Notes: generated by a model not told the origin, from the letters alone. A stretch of DNA of 64,000 bases from Martinezella tropici (GCF_003287875.1 NZ_QMKK01000052.1:62001-126000), one strand, 5' to 3'; positions 42,978-52,934 are shown, counted from the first letter of the stretch. Numbers and translations: made by a program.

Positions 42978-44576
42978 ATGCCCATATCCATCGTTCTATC
43001 CAATCTTTCGTGGTCCACGCCTGACGGCCGGCCGCTCCTTTCCCATCTCGATCTCAGCTTCGGTGCCGAACGCACCGGCCTTGTCGGACGCAACGGCGTC
43101 GGCAAGACGACGCTGATCAAGCTCGTCTCCGGCGAGCTGCAGCCGCAATCCGGCAGCATCTTCTTCAGCGGTCGATTGGGGATTTTGCGCCAGAACGTGC
43201 AGGTGGAGGCGGACGAAACCGTTGCCGATCTCTTCAGTGCGAGCGAAGCCCTTGCCGTCCTGAAGCGGGCGGAAGCCGGTGAGGCGACGAATGAAGAGCT
43301 CGCCTCGGCTGACTGGACGCTCGAGGCGCGCATCGCCGCAGCTCTTGATCGTGTCGGCCTCGACGTCACCCCGGAAACACCTCTCGTGACACTGTCGGGA
43401 GGACAGCGCACGCGCTGCGGACTTGCTGCCCTCATCGTCGACGATCCCGATTTCCTGATCCTCGACGAACCCACCAACAATCTCGATAGGGACGGTCGCG
43501 CAGCTGTCATCGATCTGCTTGCCGGCTGGAGGGCAGGCGCCATCGTCATCAGCCACGATCGCGAATTGCTCGACACTATGGATGCGATCGTCGAACTGAC
43601 ATCGCTCGGTGCATCGCGCTATGGCGGCAATTGGAGCCAGTATCGCGAACGCAAGGCGCTGGAGCTCTCCGCCGCCGAACATGATTTCGCCGAAGCGGAG
43701 AAGCGTGTCGCCGAAGTGGAGAGAAGCGCCCAGACCGCCGTCGAACGGCAGGCAAGGCGGGACAAGGTCGGCCGGAAGATGGCGGCCAAGGGCGGTATTC
43801 CGCGCATCATGCTCGGCGGCTTGAAGGAGCGGGCCGAGATGACAAGCGCGGAGAATAAGCGCCTCGCCGAACGCCGCCGCGCCCAGGCTCTGCAGGATGC
43901 CGCTGCCGCGCGCGGGAAGATCGAGATCCTGCAGCCCCTGACCGTGAAACTGCCGACATCTGAGCTGCCGTCAAACAGGATCGTCCTCAAGATGGAGGGC
44001 ATCACCGCCGGTTATGAGCCGGAACGGCCGATTCTGCGCGATTTCGATTTCGCTATTACCGGGCCGGAACGCGTTGCCGTCACCGGGCCGAACGGCTCGG
44101 GTAAGACGACGTTGCTGGCCTTGATATCAGGTGCGCTGGAACCGTGGAGCGGCACGGTGCGGGTCGTCCACTCCGCTCTGCTGGACCAAAGGGTCAGCCT
44201 TCTCGATCCATCGCCGTCGATTCGCGATAATTTCCGAAGGATCAACCCGGAGGCTGACGAGAATGCCTGCCGGGCGGCTTTGGCGCGCTTCATGTTTCGG
44301 GCCGATGCCGCGCTGCAGATCGTCTCCAGCCTCAGCGGCGGCCAGCTTTTGCGCGCCGGGCTTGCCTGCGTGCTCGGCGGCTCGGTGCCGCCATCTCTGC
44401 TGATCCTCGATGAGCCGACCAACCATCTGGATATCGATTCCATCGCGGCGGTCGAGGCCGGGTTGCGAGCCTATGACGGCGCGCTTCTGGTCGTCAGCCA
44501 CGATGAGGTGTTTCTCGAGAATATCGGAATAGAGAGACGGCTCGAGCTGCCTGCTCGAACCGTCTCGGATCGGTGA
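42978..44576 (+). CDS. ABC-F family ATPase
   Basis: A 532-residue soluble protein with two ABC ATPase domains and no membrane part. First domain: Walker A GRNGVGKTT, signature LSGGQRTR, Walker B LILDEPTNNLDR. Second: GPNGSGKTT, LSGGQLLR, LLILDEPTNHLD. A coiled-coil linker of about 80 residues lies between (EHDFAEAEKRVAEVERSAQT). ABC-F proteins act on stalled or antibiotic-bound ribosomes; the exact subfamily is not clear. ATG 42978 begins the conserved region; an upstream extension is unlikely. Confidence 0.88.
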   Translation: MPISIVLSNLSWSTPDGRPLLSHLDLSFGAERTGLVGRNGVGKTTLIKLVSGELQPQSGSIFFSGRLGILRQNVQVEADETVADLFSASEALAVLKRAEAGEATNEELASADWTLEARIAAALDRVGLDVTPETPLVTLSGGQRTRCGLAALIVDDPDFLILDEPTNNLDRDGRAAVIDLLAGWRAGAIVISHDRELLDTMDAIVELTSLGASRYGGNWSQYRERKALELSAAEHDFAEAEKRVAEVERSAQTAVERQARRDKVGRKMAAKGGIPRIMLGGLKERAEMTSAENKRLAERRRAQALQDAAAARGKIEILQPLTVKLPTSELPSNRIVLKMEGITAGYEPERPILRDFDFAITGPERVAVTGPNGSGKTTLLALISGALEPWSGTVRVVHSALLDQRVSLLDPSPSIRDNFRRINPEADENACRAALARFMFRADAALQIVSSLSGGQLLRAGLACVLGGSVPPSLLILDEPTNHLDIDSIAAVEAGLRAYDGALLVVSHDEVFLENIGIERRLELPARTVSDR

Positions 44577-44585
44577 GGGGGCGCG

Positions 44586-45464
44586 TCAGGCGTGGTTGGC
44601 GCCGGCGATGCGATCGAGTTCGGCGATCGCATCTTCCGGCAGCTTCAGCTCGGCCGCCGCGATGTTCTGCCTGAGGTGAGCAAGCGACGATGTGCCCGGA
44701 ATGAGCAGAATATTCGGTGCGCGCTGCAAGAGCCAGGCGAGCGCCACCTGCATCGGCGTCGCCTCCAGACGCGCGGCGACATCGGAGAGCGCCGAGGACT
44801 GAAGCGGCGAAAATCCGCCGAGCGGGAAGAAGGGCACATAGGCGGTGCCTTCGCGGGCAAGCGTGTCGATCAGGGCATCGTCCGCGCGATGGGCGAGATT
44901 ATATTGGTTCTGGACGCAGACGATCTCGGTGATCCGGCGACCCTCGGCGATCTGGTTGGCTGTGACGTTGCTGAGCCCGATGTGACGCACCAGGCCCTGC
45001 CGCTTGAGATCGGCCAGGATTGTCAGGGGTGCTTCGATCGACCCTTCGGCCGGACCATGTACATCGAACATGATGCGGATATTGACGACATCGAGCACGT
45101 CCAGTCCCAGGTTGCGCAAATTGTCATGCACCGCCTGTGTCAGTTCTTCCCGGGAAAAAGCCGGCAGCCAGGAGGCATCCGCGCCGCGCCGCGCGCCGAT
45201 CTTGGTGACGATGACGAGATCGCCGCGATAGGGATGGAGCGCTTCCCGGATCAGCTGATTGGTCACATGCGGACCGTAGAAATCGCTGGTATCGATATGG
45301 TTGATGCCGGCGGCGATGGCTTCGCGCAGAACCGCGAGCGCAGTGTCATGATCCTTTGGCGGGCCGAAGACGCCGGGGCCTGCAAGCTGCATGGCGCCGT
45401 AGCCAAGCCGTTTGACCTTGCGGTCCCCAAGGGTAAAGCTGCCGGATTGATCGATACTGGACAT
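44586..45464 (-). CDS. Aldo/keto reductase
   Basis: A 292-residue NADPH-dependent reductase of the AKR fold. The N-terminus has LGYGAMQLAGPGVFG, the catalytic Asp/Tyr/Lys region is NHIDTSDFYGPH followed by VIVTKIGARRG, and the cofactor end is ALAWLLQRAPNILLIPGTSS. Substrate is unknown; members include general oxidoreductases often annotated as pyridoxal reductase-like. It converges on the ABC-F gene with a 9-base gap. Confidence 0.86.
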   Translation of the reverse strand: MSSIDQSGSFTLGDRKVKRLGYGAMQLAGPGVFGPPKDHDTALAVLREAIAAGINHIDTSDFYGPHVTNQLIREALHPYRGDLVIVTKIGARRGADASWLPAFSREELTQAVHDNLRNLGLDVLDVVNIRIMFDVHGPAEGSIEAPLTILADLKRQGLVRHIGLSNVTANQIAEGRRITEIVCVQNQYNLAHRADDALIDTLAREGTAYVPFFPLGGFSPLQSSALSDVAARLEATPMQVALAWLLQRAPNILLIPGTSSLAHLRQNIAAAELKLPEDAIAELDRIAGANHA

Positions 45465-45588
45465 GGCTATCTCCTTTCAAGATGAAAGCAGAAATAGGCT
45501 CAGCTTCGGTGTGTGATAAGCGGGCGCAATGCGCACGGGCTGTGCGGAATTGCGAACAATCGATGGGGTCGGAAGTGGCGACCCGCCG

Positions 45589-46458
45589 TCACTCCTGTTT
45601 GGATGCCGGCTTGTCCTGCGTGTTCAAATAGCTGTCGAAGATCGCTTCCATGTTCTTCTGATAGCTCTTCTGCACTTCCAGGCCGCTGTCGAACATGGCG
45701 TTGAACATTTCGGTATAAGCGGCCATGTCAACGCCGGCGGCAGGCTTGGCCTTTGGCTCTTCCTTCGGCGGCTCCGCCGGCATCGGGAAGTTCTTCATCA
45801 TGTCCTGAAAAGCCTTGGCAAAGGGATTGTCGAGAAACGGATTGGTCGGCGCCGGCTTCTCGCGCTTGACCGAATCGGCGCCGAACATCAGCTCCATCGC
45901 CTGGGTGAAGGGGTTATCGAAGATGCTTGCCTGCGGCGTCGGCTGCTGCTTGGGCGCAAAGCCGATGCTCTGCAGCCAGCCCTGCATCATTTCGCCCATA
46001 TCGGTGTTGAGGAAGGGATTGGCCATCTGCGGGATCTGGCCGCTGGTTTCCTTGAAGAGACCGCCCATCAGCGTATCCGCCATGGCCGGCAGCATGCGCT
46101 TGTAGATCTCCTGGCCTATGCCGGTCATCTGCGCAGCCTGGGCAGCGACCGCGCGGGAAACCTCCTTCGAGCCGAACAGCCTTCCGAGCACCGCATTGCC
46201 GTCGGCAATGCCCTCGGGCGTAAAGGCCTTGGTCATGTCCTCGAAATATTTGGCATAATTGCCGGACGAGATATCCCGCATGACGCCGACGAAATTGTAG
46301 GGATCGGTGGCGCTGCGCTTGAAGCCGGAGGAAAAGGCCGGCATCAGCGCGGCCATCGCTTTCGTCGCCTGCTCCTGCGCCAGATTGAACTGCTTGGCCA
46401 TGGCCTCCGTGGCGGCGCCGTTCTGTGCCTGCATCATCATGTCGAAGAGTGGCAGCAT
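45589..46458 (-). CDS. DUF937-like protein with repeated NPF motifs
   Basis: A 289-residue protein. The N-terminus (AMAKQFNLAQEQATKAMAAL, MPAFSSGFKR) has the YidB/DUF937 pattern. From about residue 145 three NPF units appear: MANPFLNTDMGEMMQGW, FDNPFTQAMELMFG and NPFLDNPFAKAFQDMM, each followed by a charged linker. The C-terminus is helical (NAMFDSGLEVQKSYQKNMEA) and resembles phasin-like sequences. Function unknown; a granule or membrane association is possible but only inferred. Confidence 0.72.
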   Translation of the reverse strand: MLPLFDMMMQAQNGAATEAMAKQFNLAQEQATKAMAALMPAFSSGFKRSATDPYNFVGVMRDISSGNYAKYFEDMTKAFTPEGIADGNAVLGRLFGSKEVSRAVAAQAAQMTGIGQEIYKRMLPAMADTLMGGLFKETSGQIPQMANPFLNTDMGEMMQGWLQSIGFAPKQQPTPQASIFDNPFTQAMELMFGADSVKREKPAPTNPFLDNPFAKAFQDMMKNFPMPAEPPKEEPKAKPAAGVDMAAYTEMFNAMFDSGLEVQKSYQKNMEAIFDSYLNTQDKPASKQE

Positions 46459-46593
46459 CGAAGTCCCTTTCCCCGCTATGAGGCCGCTTCGGAATCAGGC
46501 GGCGCTTGATTCCGATAGTATAGCGGAAAAAAGAGAGCGCATACCGGTTTCTGCCGTCCTCTCACCGAGACGATGACAGCAGCCGACCGGCTA

Positions 46594-47967
46594 TCAGTAC
46601 TGATATTCCTCGAAGATCGGTTCGACCGACTGGTTCCAGCGGCCGTTGTAGAGCATCAGCAGATCGTCGGCGAGCGTGCCCTTCTTGGCGAGCACCTCAT
46701 CGAGCGGCGAAAGGAAGACGGTTTCATCCTGCCCGTCGCCGTTCAGGCGATTGCGATTCTTCAGGCCGAGGCGGGAAATGCCGACCACTTCGCGTGCCAC
46801 GTCGAGCAGGCCATGGCCTTTGATCGCCGCCTTCAGGCCCTGTGTCGGCACCACGTTCCGCAGCGCGTTGACCTCTTGGAAGTTCCAGTCCCTGGTCAGC
46901 TCGTCGGCGGCCGCCAGTGCCTCGTCGTCATAGAGCAGGCCGACCCAGAAGGCCGGCAGCGCACAGATGCGGCGCCAGGGGCCGCCATCCGCGCCGCGCA
47001 TTTCGAGGAAGCGCTTGAGGCGGACATCGGGGAACAGCGTCGAGAGATGGTTTGTCCAGTCGCCCATCGTCGGTTGCCAATCGGCGATCTCGCCCTTCAG
47101 CGCACCGTCCATGAACTGGCGGAAAGTGACATGCGTACAGTCGTGGTAGCGGCCGTCGCGAACGACGAAATACATGGGAACGTCGAGCGCCCACTTCACA
47201 TAGTCTTCAAAGCCGAAATCGTCGCGGAAGGTGAAATCGAGCAGGCCGCCGCGGCGGTTGTCTGTATCTTTCCAGATTTCGCCGCGCCAGGAGGAAAGCC
47301 CGTTCGGCTTGCCATCGGTGAAGGGCGAGGAGGCGAAAAGCGCCGTTGCCAGCGACTGCAGCTTCATCGAGACGCGCATCTTGCGGCGCATATCCGCTTC
47401 CGAGGAGAAGTCGAGGTTCACCTGGATGGTGCAGGTGCGGTACATCATGTCGAGACCCATGGTGCCGACCTTCGGCATGTAGCGTGTCATGATCTCGTAG
47501 CGCGATTTCGGCATGCGCGGCGTTTCGGCGAGCGTCCATTTCGGGCTGCCGCCGATGCCGAGGAAGCGGATGCCCATCGGCTCGGCGATTTCGCGCACCG
47601 TCGCTAGATGGGCATTCGATTCTTTGCAGGTCTGGTGAATGGTTTCGAGCGGCGCGCCGGAGAGTTCGAACTGCCCGCCCGGTTCGATCGAGATCGCGCC
47701 CATGCCCGAGGGTTCACCGAGCCCGATGATGTTGTCACCGTCCATGATCGGATCCCAGCCGCACTTTGCCTGCAGCCCCTTCAAGAGCGCGGAGATACTG
47801 GCCTCGCCGAAATAGGGCACAGGGCTGTTGTCGGCGCGGAAGAACACGAATTTCTCGTGTTCCGTGCCGATGCGGAATTTCTCCTTCGGCTTGCTGCCGG
47901 CAGCCAGATAGGCCGTCATTTCCGAGACCGAGGGGAGCGGAGTCTGGTCGGTGGTATCGCGCGCCAT
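46594..47967 (-). CDS. gshA: Glutamate-cysteine ligase (plant/alphaproteobacterial type)
   Basis: Makes gamma-glutamylcysteine, the first step of glutathione synthesis. The 457-residue protein has the GCS2 fold: FRIGTEHEKFVFFRADNSP near the start, GAISIEPGGQFELSGAPLET, GLDMMYRTCTIQVNLDFSSE with a redox-relevant cysteine, and FLEMRGADGGPWRRICALPA. Glutathione is important for stress tolerance and nodulation in rhizobia. It is downstream of and convergent with nothing closely linked; the DUF937 gene follows on the same strand after 135 bases. Confidence 0.95.
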   Translation of the reverse strand: MARDTTDQTPLPSVSEMTAYLAAGSKPKEKFRIGTEHEKFVFFRADNSPVPYFGEASISALLKGLQAKCGWDPIMDGDNIIGLGEPSGMGAISIEPGGQFELSGAPLETIHQTCKESNAHLATVREIAEPMGIRFLGIGGSPKWTLAETPRMPKSRYEIMTRYMPKVGTMGLDMMYRTCTIQVNLDFSSEADMRRKMRVSMKLQSLATALFASSPFTDGKPNGLSSWRGEIWKDTDNRRGGLLDFTFRDDFGFEDYVKWALDVPMYFVVRDGRYHDCTHVTFRQFMDGALKGEIADWQPTMGDWTNHLSTLFPDVRLKRFLEMRGADGGPWRRICALPAFWVGLLYDDEALAAADELTRDWNFQEVNALRNVVPTQGLKAAIKGHGLLDVAREVVGISRLGLKNRNRLNGDGQDETVFLSPLDEVLAKKGTLADDLLMLYNGRWNQSVEPIFEEYQY

Positions 47968-48210
47968 GGTATTACCTTAGATCTCGGAGAAGAACCCGCG
48001 CAAGCCGCAGGTCAATAGGAGGGTGATTGACGCGGATTGACGTACGGTGCAAGTGAATTTCTTTCAAGGGTCGTTCAAAAAAATAGGATTTTGTGTCTCG
48101 CCAGTGCATCACAGCCGTGCCAGCCGCCGTCCTATTTGCACAAGCGTTCAAGACGTTTCGCCGTGAGCACGGATAGTTTTGCTTCGATTGACATCAAGCG
48201 GAGCATATCG

Positions 48211-48825
48211 ATGAACGGCCCGAACGCGCTTTACTATCCCATATTGACTTTGCTTCTGGCCTCGCTGGTCATCATGGGAAGCCCAGGCCCTTCGACGATC
48301 AGCGCCACTGCGATGGGAGCGGCCTATGGCTTCCGGCGCTCGCTCGGTTATGTCTCCGGCCTGATCGCGGGCACTGTGGCGGTCTTGCTGGCCGTGGCCG
48401 CCGGCGTCGTTGCGATCCTGCTGTCGGTGCCGCATGGTGCCTTCCTGCTGACGGCGGTCTCGGCCGTCTATATCCTGTATCTCGCCTTCAAGATCGCCAC
48501 CGCGCCGCCGCTGTCGCGCCGCGACGATCGGGCTGCGGCTCCGGCCTTCTCCGGCGGCTTCCTGCTGGCGGTTGCCAATCCCAAGGCCTATCTGGCGATT
48601 GCTGCCGTCTTTGCCGGGGTCAGCCTGTTTCATGATCAGAGATTGCTCGACGCCGCCGTCAAGATCGTGCTGCTCACGGGAATGATCGTCGCAATCCACA
48701 TGGTGTGGCTTCTTGTCGGCGCTTCGCTGTCCCGCTTTCTCCAAAATCCGAGGACCTCGCGGATCGTCAACATCTCGCTGGCGGTCCTGCTGGTCGTTGC
48801 GACCATCGTCGCTGTTTTGGAGTGA
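48211..48825 (+). CDS. LysE/RhtB-family exporter
   Basis: A 204-residue membrane protein with about five or six transmembrane helices. The N-terminal motif LASLVIMGSPGPSTISATAM, then GFRRSLGYVSGLIAGTVAVL and LLAVANPKAYLAIAAVFAGV are RhtB/LysE signatures. Family members export amino acids such as homoserine, threonine or lysine. GGAG 8 bases before ATG 48211 decides the start. It converges on rsmE with a 4-base gap. Confidence 0.86.
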   Translation: MNGPNALYYPILTLLLASLVIMGSPGPSTISATAMGAAYGFRRSLGYVSGLIAGTVAVLLAVAAGVVAILLSVPHGAFLLTAVSAVYILYLAFKIATAPPLSRRDDRAAAPAFSGGFLLAVANPKAYLAIAAVFAGVSLFHDQRLLDAAVKIVLLTGMIVAIHMVWLLVGASLSRFLQNPRTSRIVNISLAVLLVVATIVAVLE

Positions 48826-48829
48826 AGGC

Positions 48830-49567
48830 TCAGTCCCAGTCGCCTATGACAGCCTGGATGACCGCCATGGCGGCAACGGCGGCCGTATCGGCGCGCAAAA
48901 TGCGCGGCCCCAGGGGAATGGCCGTGACGAAATCGAGGCTGCGCAGAAGAGCACGCTCCTCTTCCGAAAAGCCGCCTTCGGGGCCAACCAGCAGCGCCAG
49001 ATGCTTCTCCTTCACCTGTGTCAGCAGCGGCAGCGGATTTTGGCCGGCATCGCCTTCGTCGCAATAGATGATGCGACGCTCGTGCGGCCAGCGGGCAAGC
49101 AGGTCGGCAAGCTTTACCGGCTCGGCCACGTCCGGGATGCCGAGAATGCCGCATTGCTCCGCGGCTTCGATGACATTGGCCTTGACCTTGTCCAGATTGG
49201 TGATCTTGCCCTGCACGTGCTGCGTCATGACCGGCTGCAGCAGGCCTGCACCCATTTCCACCGCCTTCTGCACGAGATAATCGAGCCGTCCGACCTTCAG
49301 CGGCGCGAAGAGATAGTGCAGGTCGGAGGGAGCGGGCTGCGGTCTCGTTTGCTCGGCGGGCGTCAGCAGGATGCGTTTGCGGGTTGGGAAGGAGATGCTT
49401 GCTTTCCACTCACCGTCGCGGCCGTTGAATAGAAGCAGTTCGGCGCCATCCTCCATGCGCAGCACGTTGGCGAGATAATTGAACTGATCCTGATCGGTCT
49501 CGATGGCGATGCCTGCCTTGATGTCTGCGGTCATGAACAGCCGCTGCATGCGGAAATTGGCGCGCAT
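48830..49567 (-). CDS. rsmE: 16S rRNA (uracil-1498-N3)-methyltransferase RsmE
   Basis: Methylates U1498 in the decoding region of 16S rRNA. This 245-residue SPOUT enzyme begins with the substrate domain (MQRLFMTADIKAGIAIETDQ, HYLANVLRM pattern as NYLANVLRMEDGAELLL), then the knot region LALLVGPEGGFSEEERALL and IPLGPRILRADTAAVAAMAV, both diagnostic for RsmE. ATG 49567 follows GGGGG with 5-base spacing. Confidence 0.93.
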   Translation of the reverse strand: MRANFRMQRLFMTADIKAGIAIETDQDQFNYLANVLRMEDGAELLLFNGRDGEWKASISFPTRKRILLTPAEQTRPQPAPSDLHYLFAPLKVGRLDYLVQKAVEMGAGLLQPVMTQHVQGKITNLDKVKANVIEAAEQCGILGIPDVAEPVKLADLLARWPHERRIIYCDEGDAGQNPLPLLTQVKEKHLALLVGPEGGFSEEERALLRSLDFVTAIPLGPRILRADTAAVAAMAVIQAVIGDWD

Positions 49568-49635
49568 GAATTACCCCCGGAATTGCTTGGAACAATGAGA
49601 TCGAGCGGTTCGCAGATCCGGTGAGCAGAACCGTC

Positions 49636-51171
49636 CTAAATGAAGAGCGCGACCATAACCCAATATACGGTGGCGGCAAGCAGGGCTGCGACCGGCACGG
49701 TGATCGCCCAGGCCGCGACGATGGTCATGAAATGCGAACGGCGCACCAGACGCCGCCGATGGATCTCGTCCGGATTGCGCTCATCCGTGATTTCCGGTTC
49801 AAGCCAGGGAATGCCCGCGGCTTCGGCCTTCTTGCGCATATAGTCAAATCGCCTCCTGGAGCGGACGGTGTACCACTCGCGAAAGAAGCCGACGCCGAAA
49901 ACGGCGCCGACGGTAATGTGGGTCGAACTCACCGGGAAACCGAACCAGGCCGCGACGATGACGGTGAGCGCTGCGGATACGGCAACGCAATAGGCCCGCA
50001 TCGGATTGAGTTTGGTGATCTGCTCGCCGAGCAGGCGGATGAGTCGCGGGCCGTAAAGCAGCACGCCGACGGAAATGCCGCAGCCGCCGATCATCACGAC
50101 CCAGAAGGGCGCCTTCTGCGTGGTCGTCTCGGCAACCACGCCGAGCGAGCCGCCGAGGCCGATATCGCGCACGATCGCCGACAGCGGTCCGATGGCATTG
50201 GCGACGTCGTTGGCGCCGTGCGCAAAGGACATCAGCGCCGCCGAGCAGATCAGCGGCAGGCGGAAAAGCTTGCGCAGCGAGCTGTTCTTGTTTTCAAGCC
50301 CGAGGGATTGTGCCGCCACGAGCGGCCGCGCCGCCAGCCAGGCGCCCATGCCGACAATGATGCCGATCGCAAGGTTGAGGATATTGGGTATCGTGCCCTT
50401 GGGCTCGAGCTGAACCACGAGATAGCCCGAGAAAGCGCCGGCCATCAGACCGATCAGGATGGGGATCCAGTATCTGGCAGCGGCGATCTTGTCGTCGCGA
50501 TAGACGATGAAGCTCTCGATGAAGAACAGGATGCTGGCAGCGATGGCGCCGCCAAGGAAAGGTGTCACGACCCAGCCGGCGGAGATCGCCGCGAGAAGGT
50601 TCCAGTTCACCAGTTCCGGGCCGACCGCTGCGGCTCCCGCGCCGACCACGGCCCCGACAATCGTATGCGTGGTCGAAACGGGCGCCTTCAGCCAGGTTGC
50701 GAAATTGATCCAGAGCGCCGCGGCGAGAAGTGCGGCCATCATCAGCCAGGCAAGCTTGCCGATACTGATGATACGATTGGTGTCGACGATATGCGCGGAG
50801 ATGGTGTTGATGACGGGGCCGCCGGCAATCGTCGCGCCGAGGATTTCGAAAATGGCCGCCATGACCAGCGCCTGCGTCATGGTGATCGCGCGCGCGCCGA
50901 CCGCCGCTCCGACATTGTTGGCAACGTCCTTCGCGCCGATGTTCATGGCCATGTAGCCGGCAAGGCCGACGGCGGCAAGGATCAGCGTCGCGCTCGGCTG
51001 GTCGAGCACGTAGATGCCGGCGAAGACCATGGCGAGGCCGAGGAAGATCAGGCCGATGCCCGGCGCCACGAGGCGCCTCGCGACGTGATGGGTCGCGTCC
51101 TCGACATAGGTGAACTTGTCGAGGTCCTTGTCGAGCGTCCTTTTTATGGGTGTGGCCGGTCGGTCGGGCAT
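49636..51171 (-). CDS. pit: Inorganic phosphate transporter, PiT family
   Basis: A 511-residue, low-affinity phosphate/proton symporter. The two PiT signatures are present in GYMAMNIGAKDVANNVGAAV in the first half and SFAHGANDVANAIGPLSAIV in the second; SSTHITVGAVFGVG and STTHTIVGAVVGAG are the paired inner repeats. Around 10-12 membrane helices are predicted, and residues 440-480 form a cytoplasmic loop rich in Arg. ATG 51171 (MPDRPATPIKRT) was chosen; the frame is open 22 codons further upstream. Confidence 0.92.
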   Translation of the reverse strand: MPDRPATPIKRTLDKDLDKFTYVEDATHHVARRLVAPGIGLIFLGLAMVFAGIYVLDQPSATLILAAVGLAGYMAMNIGAKDVANNVGAAVGARAITMTQALVMAAIFEILGATIAGGPVINTISAHIVDTNRIISIGKLAWLMMAALLAAALWINFATWLKAPVSTTHTIVGAVVGAGAAAVGPELVNWNLLAAISAGWVVTPFLGGAIAASILFFIESFIVYRDDKIAAARYWIPILIGLMAGAFSGYLVVQLEPKGTIPNILNLAIGIIVGMGAWLAARPLVAAQSLGLENKNSSLRKLFRLPLICSAALMSFAHGANDVANAIGPLSAIVRDIGLGGSLGVVAETTTQKAPFWVVMIGGCGISVGVLLYGPRLIRLLGEQITKLNPMRAYCVAVSAALTVIVAAWFGFPVSSTHITVGAVFGVGFFREWYTVRSRRRFDYMRKKAEAAGIPWLEPEITDERNPDEIHRRRLVRRSHFMTIVAAWAITVPVAALLAATVYWVMVALFI

Positions 51172-51267
51172 GCAATTCTCTGGGTCAAAACTCTCGTATT
51201 GCGCGGCGTGACGGGGCACGCAATATCCGCCATACACACTGGCACAGTTTTTTGTGACTAATGTGGC

Positions 51268-51816
51268 TTATTTCGCCTGGGTTGCGGCGGAAGCCGCCGT
51301 CATCCGCCGTGCGAAGGCGACGATGAGATCGCGCAGTTCCGGTTCGCGAACGCGTTCGGCGGCCACGTCGCAGGAGACCCACTCCAGGGAGCGCTCGCCT
51401 TTTTCCTTGAATTGCTTGGCGAGCTCGTTGACTTCGAGCGCATAGACCTGCACGCGGCATGGCACCTGAATGCCGTCCCTCAGCATCTTGTCGTAACCGA
51501 ACGAGCCGAGCGGTTCCGTTTCCACAGTGCCGCGTACGCCGGCCTCTTCATAGGCTTCGCGGGCGGCGACCTCATGGGAAAGCTTGCCCGGCATGGGCCA
51601 GCCCTTGGGAATGACCCAGCGGCCGGTATCGCGGCTGGTCAGCAGCAACACTTCGAGATCACCCGTTTTCTTCTTCAATCGATAGCAAAGCGCAGCATAT
51701 TGTTGTCGCGGCGGGCGCCGAAACATAAGCTGCACGTCATTCGCTATACGGTTGAGAAAGGCCAATTGTCGGATCACCTTTTGGGCTGGAGTGAAGCTCA
51801 GGTTGCATAATAACAT
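51268..51816 (-). CDS. Nudix hydrolase, DIPP-like
   Basis: A 182-residue (or shorter) phosphohydrolase. The Nudix box is GKLSHEVAAREAYEEAGVRG and it is preceded by TGRWVIPKGWPMPG, a pattern of enzymes related to diphosphoinositol-polyphosphate phosphohydrolases that act on dinucleoside polyphosphates or similar pyrophosphates. ATG 51816 gives the longest form but has no clear ribosome site; ATG 51726 (MFRRPPRQQYAAL) is an alternative start just before the conserved domain. The AT-rich gap 51817-52028 next to it holds the promoter of this gene and of the divergent LysR gene. Confidence 0.82.
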   Translation of the reverse strand: MLLCNLSFTPAQKVIRQLAFLNRIANDVQLMFRRPPRQQYAALCYRLKKKTGDLEVLLLTSRDTGRWVIPKGWPMPGKLSHEVAAREAYEEAGVRGTVETEPLGSFGYDKMLRDGIQVPCRVQVYALEVNELAKQFKEKGERSLEWVSCDVAAERVREPELRDLIVAFARRMTAASAATQAK

Positions 51817-52028
51817 CGGGAGGAAAAAAATTGCGATGCATATAATGCTATATGGTATTTCCCCACATATTTATTCAGTACTGCGTAGATAAAAAACAAA
51901 AGGTCTGTTTTCTGATATTCGCCAGCTGTTGTGCTGAAAACGACATTGAACAGCATTTTTATGCCGCAGATGGCGCAGTTGCTTGAACACCGTCGCTATC
52001 ATACTGGGAAAAAAGATAAATTCTTGTC

Positions 52029-52934
52029 ATGTCAGAACGCCTACCCCGACGCTTGCCACCTTTGAATGCATTGCGCGCTTTCGACGCGGTGGCGCGGCGA
52101 GGCAGCATTCTGAAGGCAGCCGACGAGCTTGGGGTCGTGCGCGGCGCCGTCAGACAGCAGTTGAATCTGCTGGAAGCCCATTTCGGCATGGCCTTGTTCC
52201 ACCGGGAAAATGGGAGGCTGGTGCTGACGGCGAAGGGCAGGACTTTCGCTGATTCGGTCGGTGTCGCCCTTGGCATCCTGGCGCGGGCTGCGGCAGACCT
52301 ATCGATCGAAGGCAGGCGGTCCATCCGACTTGGGGTCCCCTCGGCCTTCGCGGTCTGGTGGCTGATGCCGCGCGTCGCCGGCCTGCAGGCAGCGCTTCAG
52401 GATATCGATGTAGACATCGTGCCGATGGCAGCGGTGGAGCCTTTGGCCAAGCGGCCGGATCTCGAAGCCGTCATCATGGGCGGTGAATACCGGCCGACGC
52501 GTGATATCACCGCGATCCGCTTCATGGAGGATGAATTCGGGCCGGTCGCGACGCCGGCGCTCGCCGATGGCCTTGGTCTTTCAGCCGATGTCTCAGCGCT
52601 CGCCGGGGCTGTCGCGCTCGCAAGCCGTTCCGCCCCGAGCTTATGGCAGGATTGGTTTGCCGAAAGCGGTCACGCTCCCCTCCGCTTTGCCGGCAATCGC
52701 GAATTCGAGGATCTGCTGCTCGCGATCGGAGCCGCACGTTCCGGGCTTGGTATTGCCATCGCGCCGCGCACGGCGGTCGGTGAGGATATCGATCGGGGCA
52801 CATTGATGGCGCCCTACGGCTTCATTCGAAGGCCGGCCGGCTACAGCCTCAGCATCCGCAGCAGCGATGTGAAGGATCCGGCTCTCATCCGGCTCGCCGA
52901 TTGGTTGAGCAGGGCAGGGGCCGAAGGGGTTTAG
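52029..52934 (+). CDS. LysR-family regulator (GcvA-like)
   Basis: A 301-residue regulator whose N-terminus RLPPLNALRAFDAVARRGSI, LKAADELGVVRGAVRQQLNL and LFHRENGRLVLTAKGRTF is typical of the GcvA/AmpR subgroup. It is followed on the same strand, after 125 bases, by the SAH-hydrolase-like gene, and could control it. There is no good ribosome site before ATG 52029. Confidence 0.83.
   Translation: MSERLPRRLPPLNALRAFDAVARRGSILKAADELGVVRGAVRQQLNLLEAHFGMALFHRENGRLVLTAKGRTFADSVGVALGILARAAADLSIEGRRSIRLGVPSAFAVWWLMPRVAGLQAALQDIDVDIVPMAAVEPLAKRPDLEAVIMGGEYRPTRDITAIRFMEDEFGPVATPALADGLGLSADVSALAGAVALASRSAPSLWQDWFAESGHAPLRFAGNREFEDLLLAIGAARSGLGIAIAPRTAVGEDIDRGTLMAPYGFIRRPAGYSLSIRSSDVKDPALIRLADWLSRAGAEGV

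Noticed and set aside
49621..51261. A 546-codon open frame opposite the phosphate transporter gene
   Set aside because: Very rich in Arg, Asp, Gly and His, as expected from an antisense frame of a membrane protein gene; no domain recognised.
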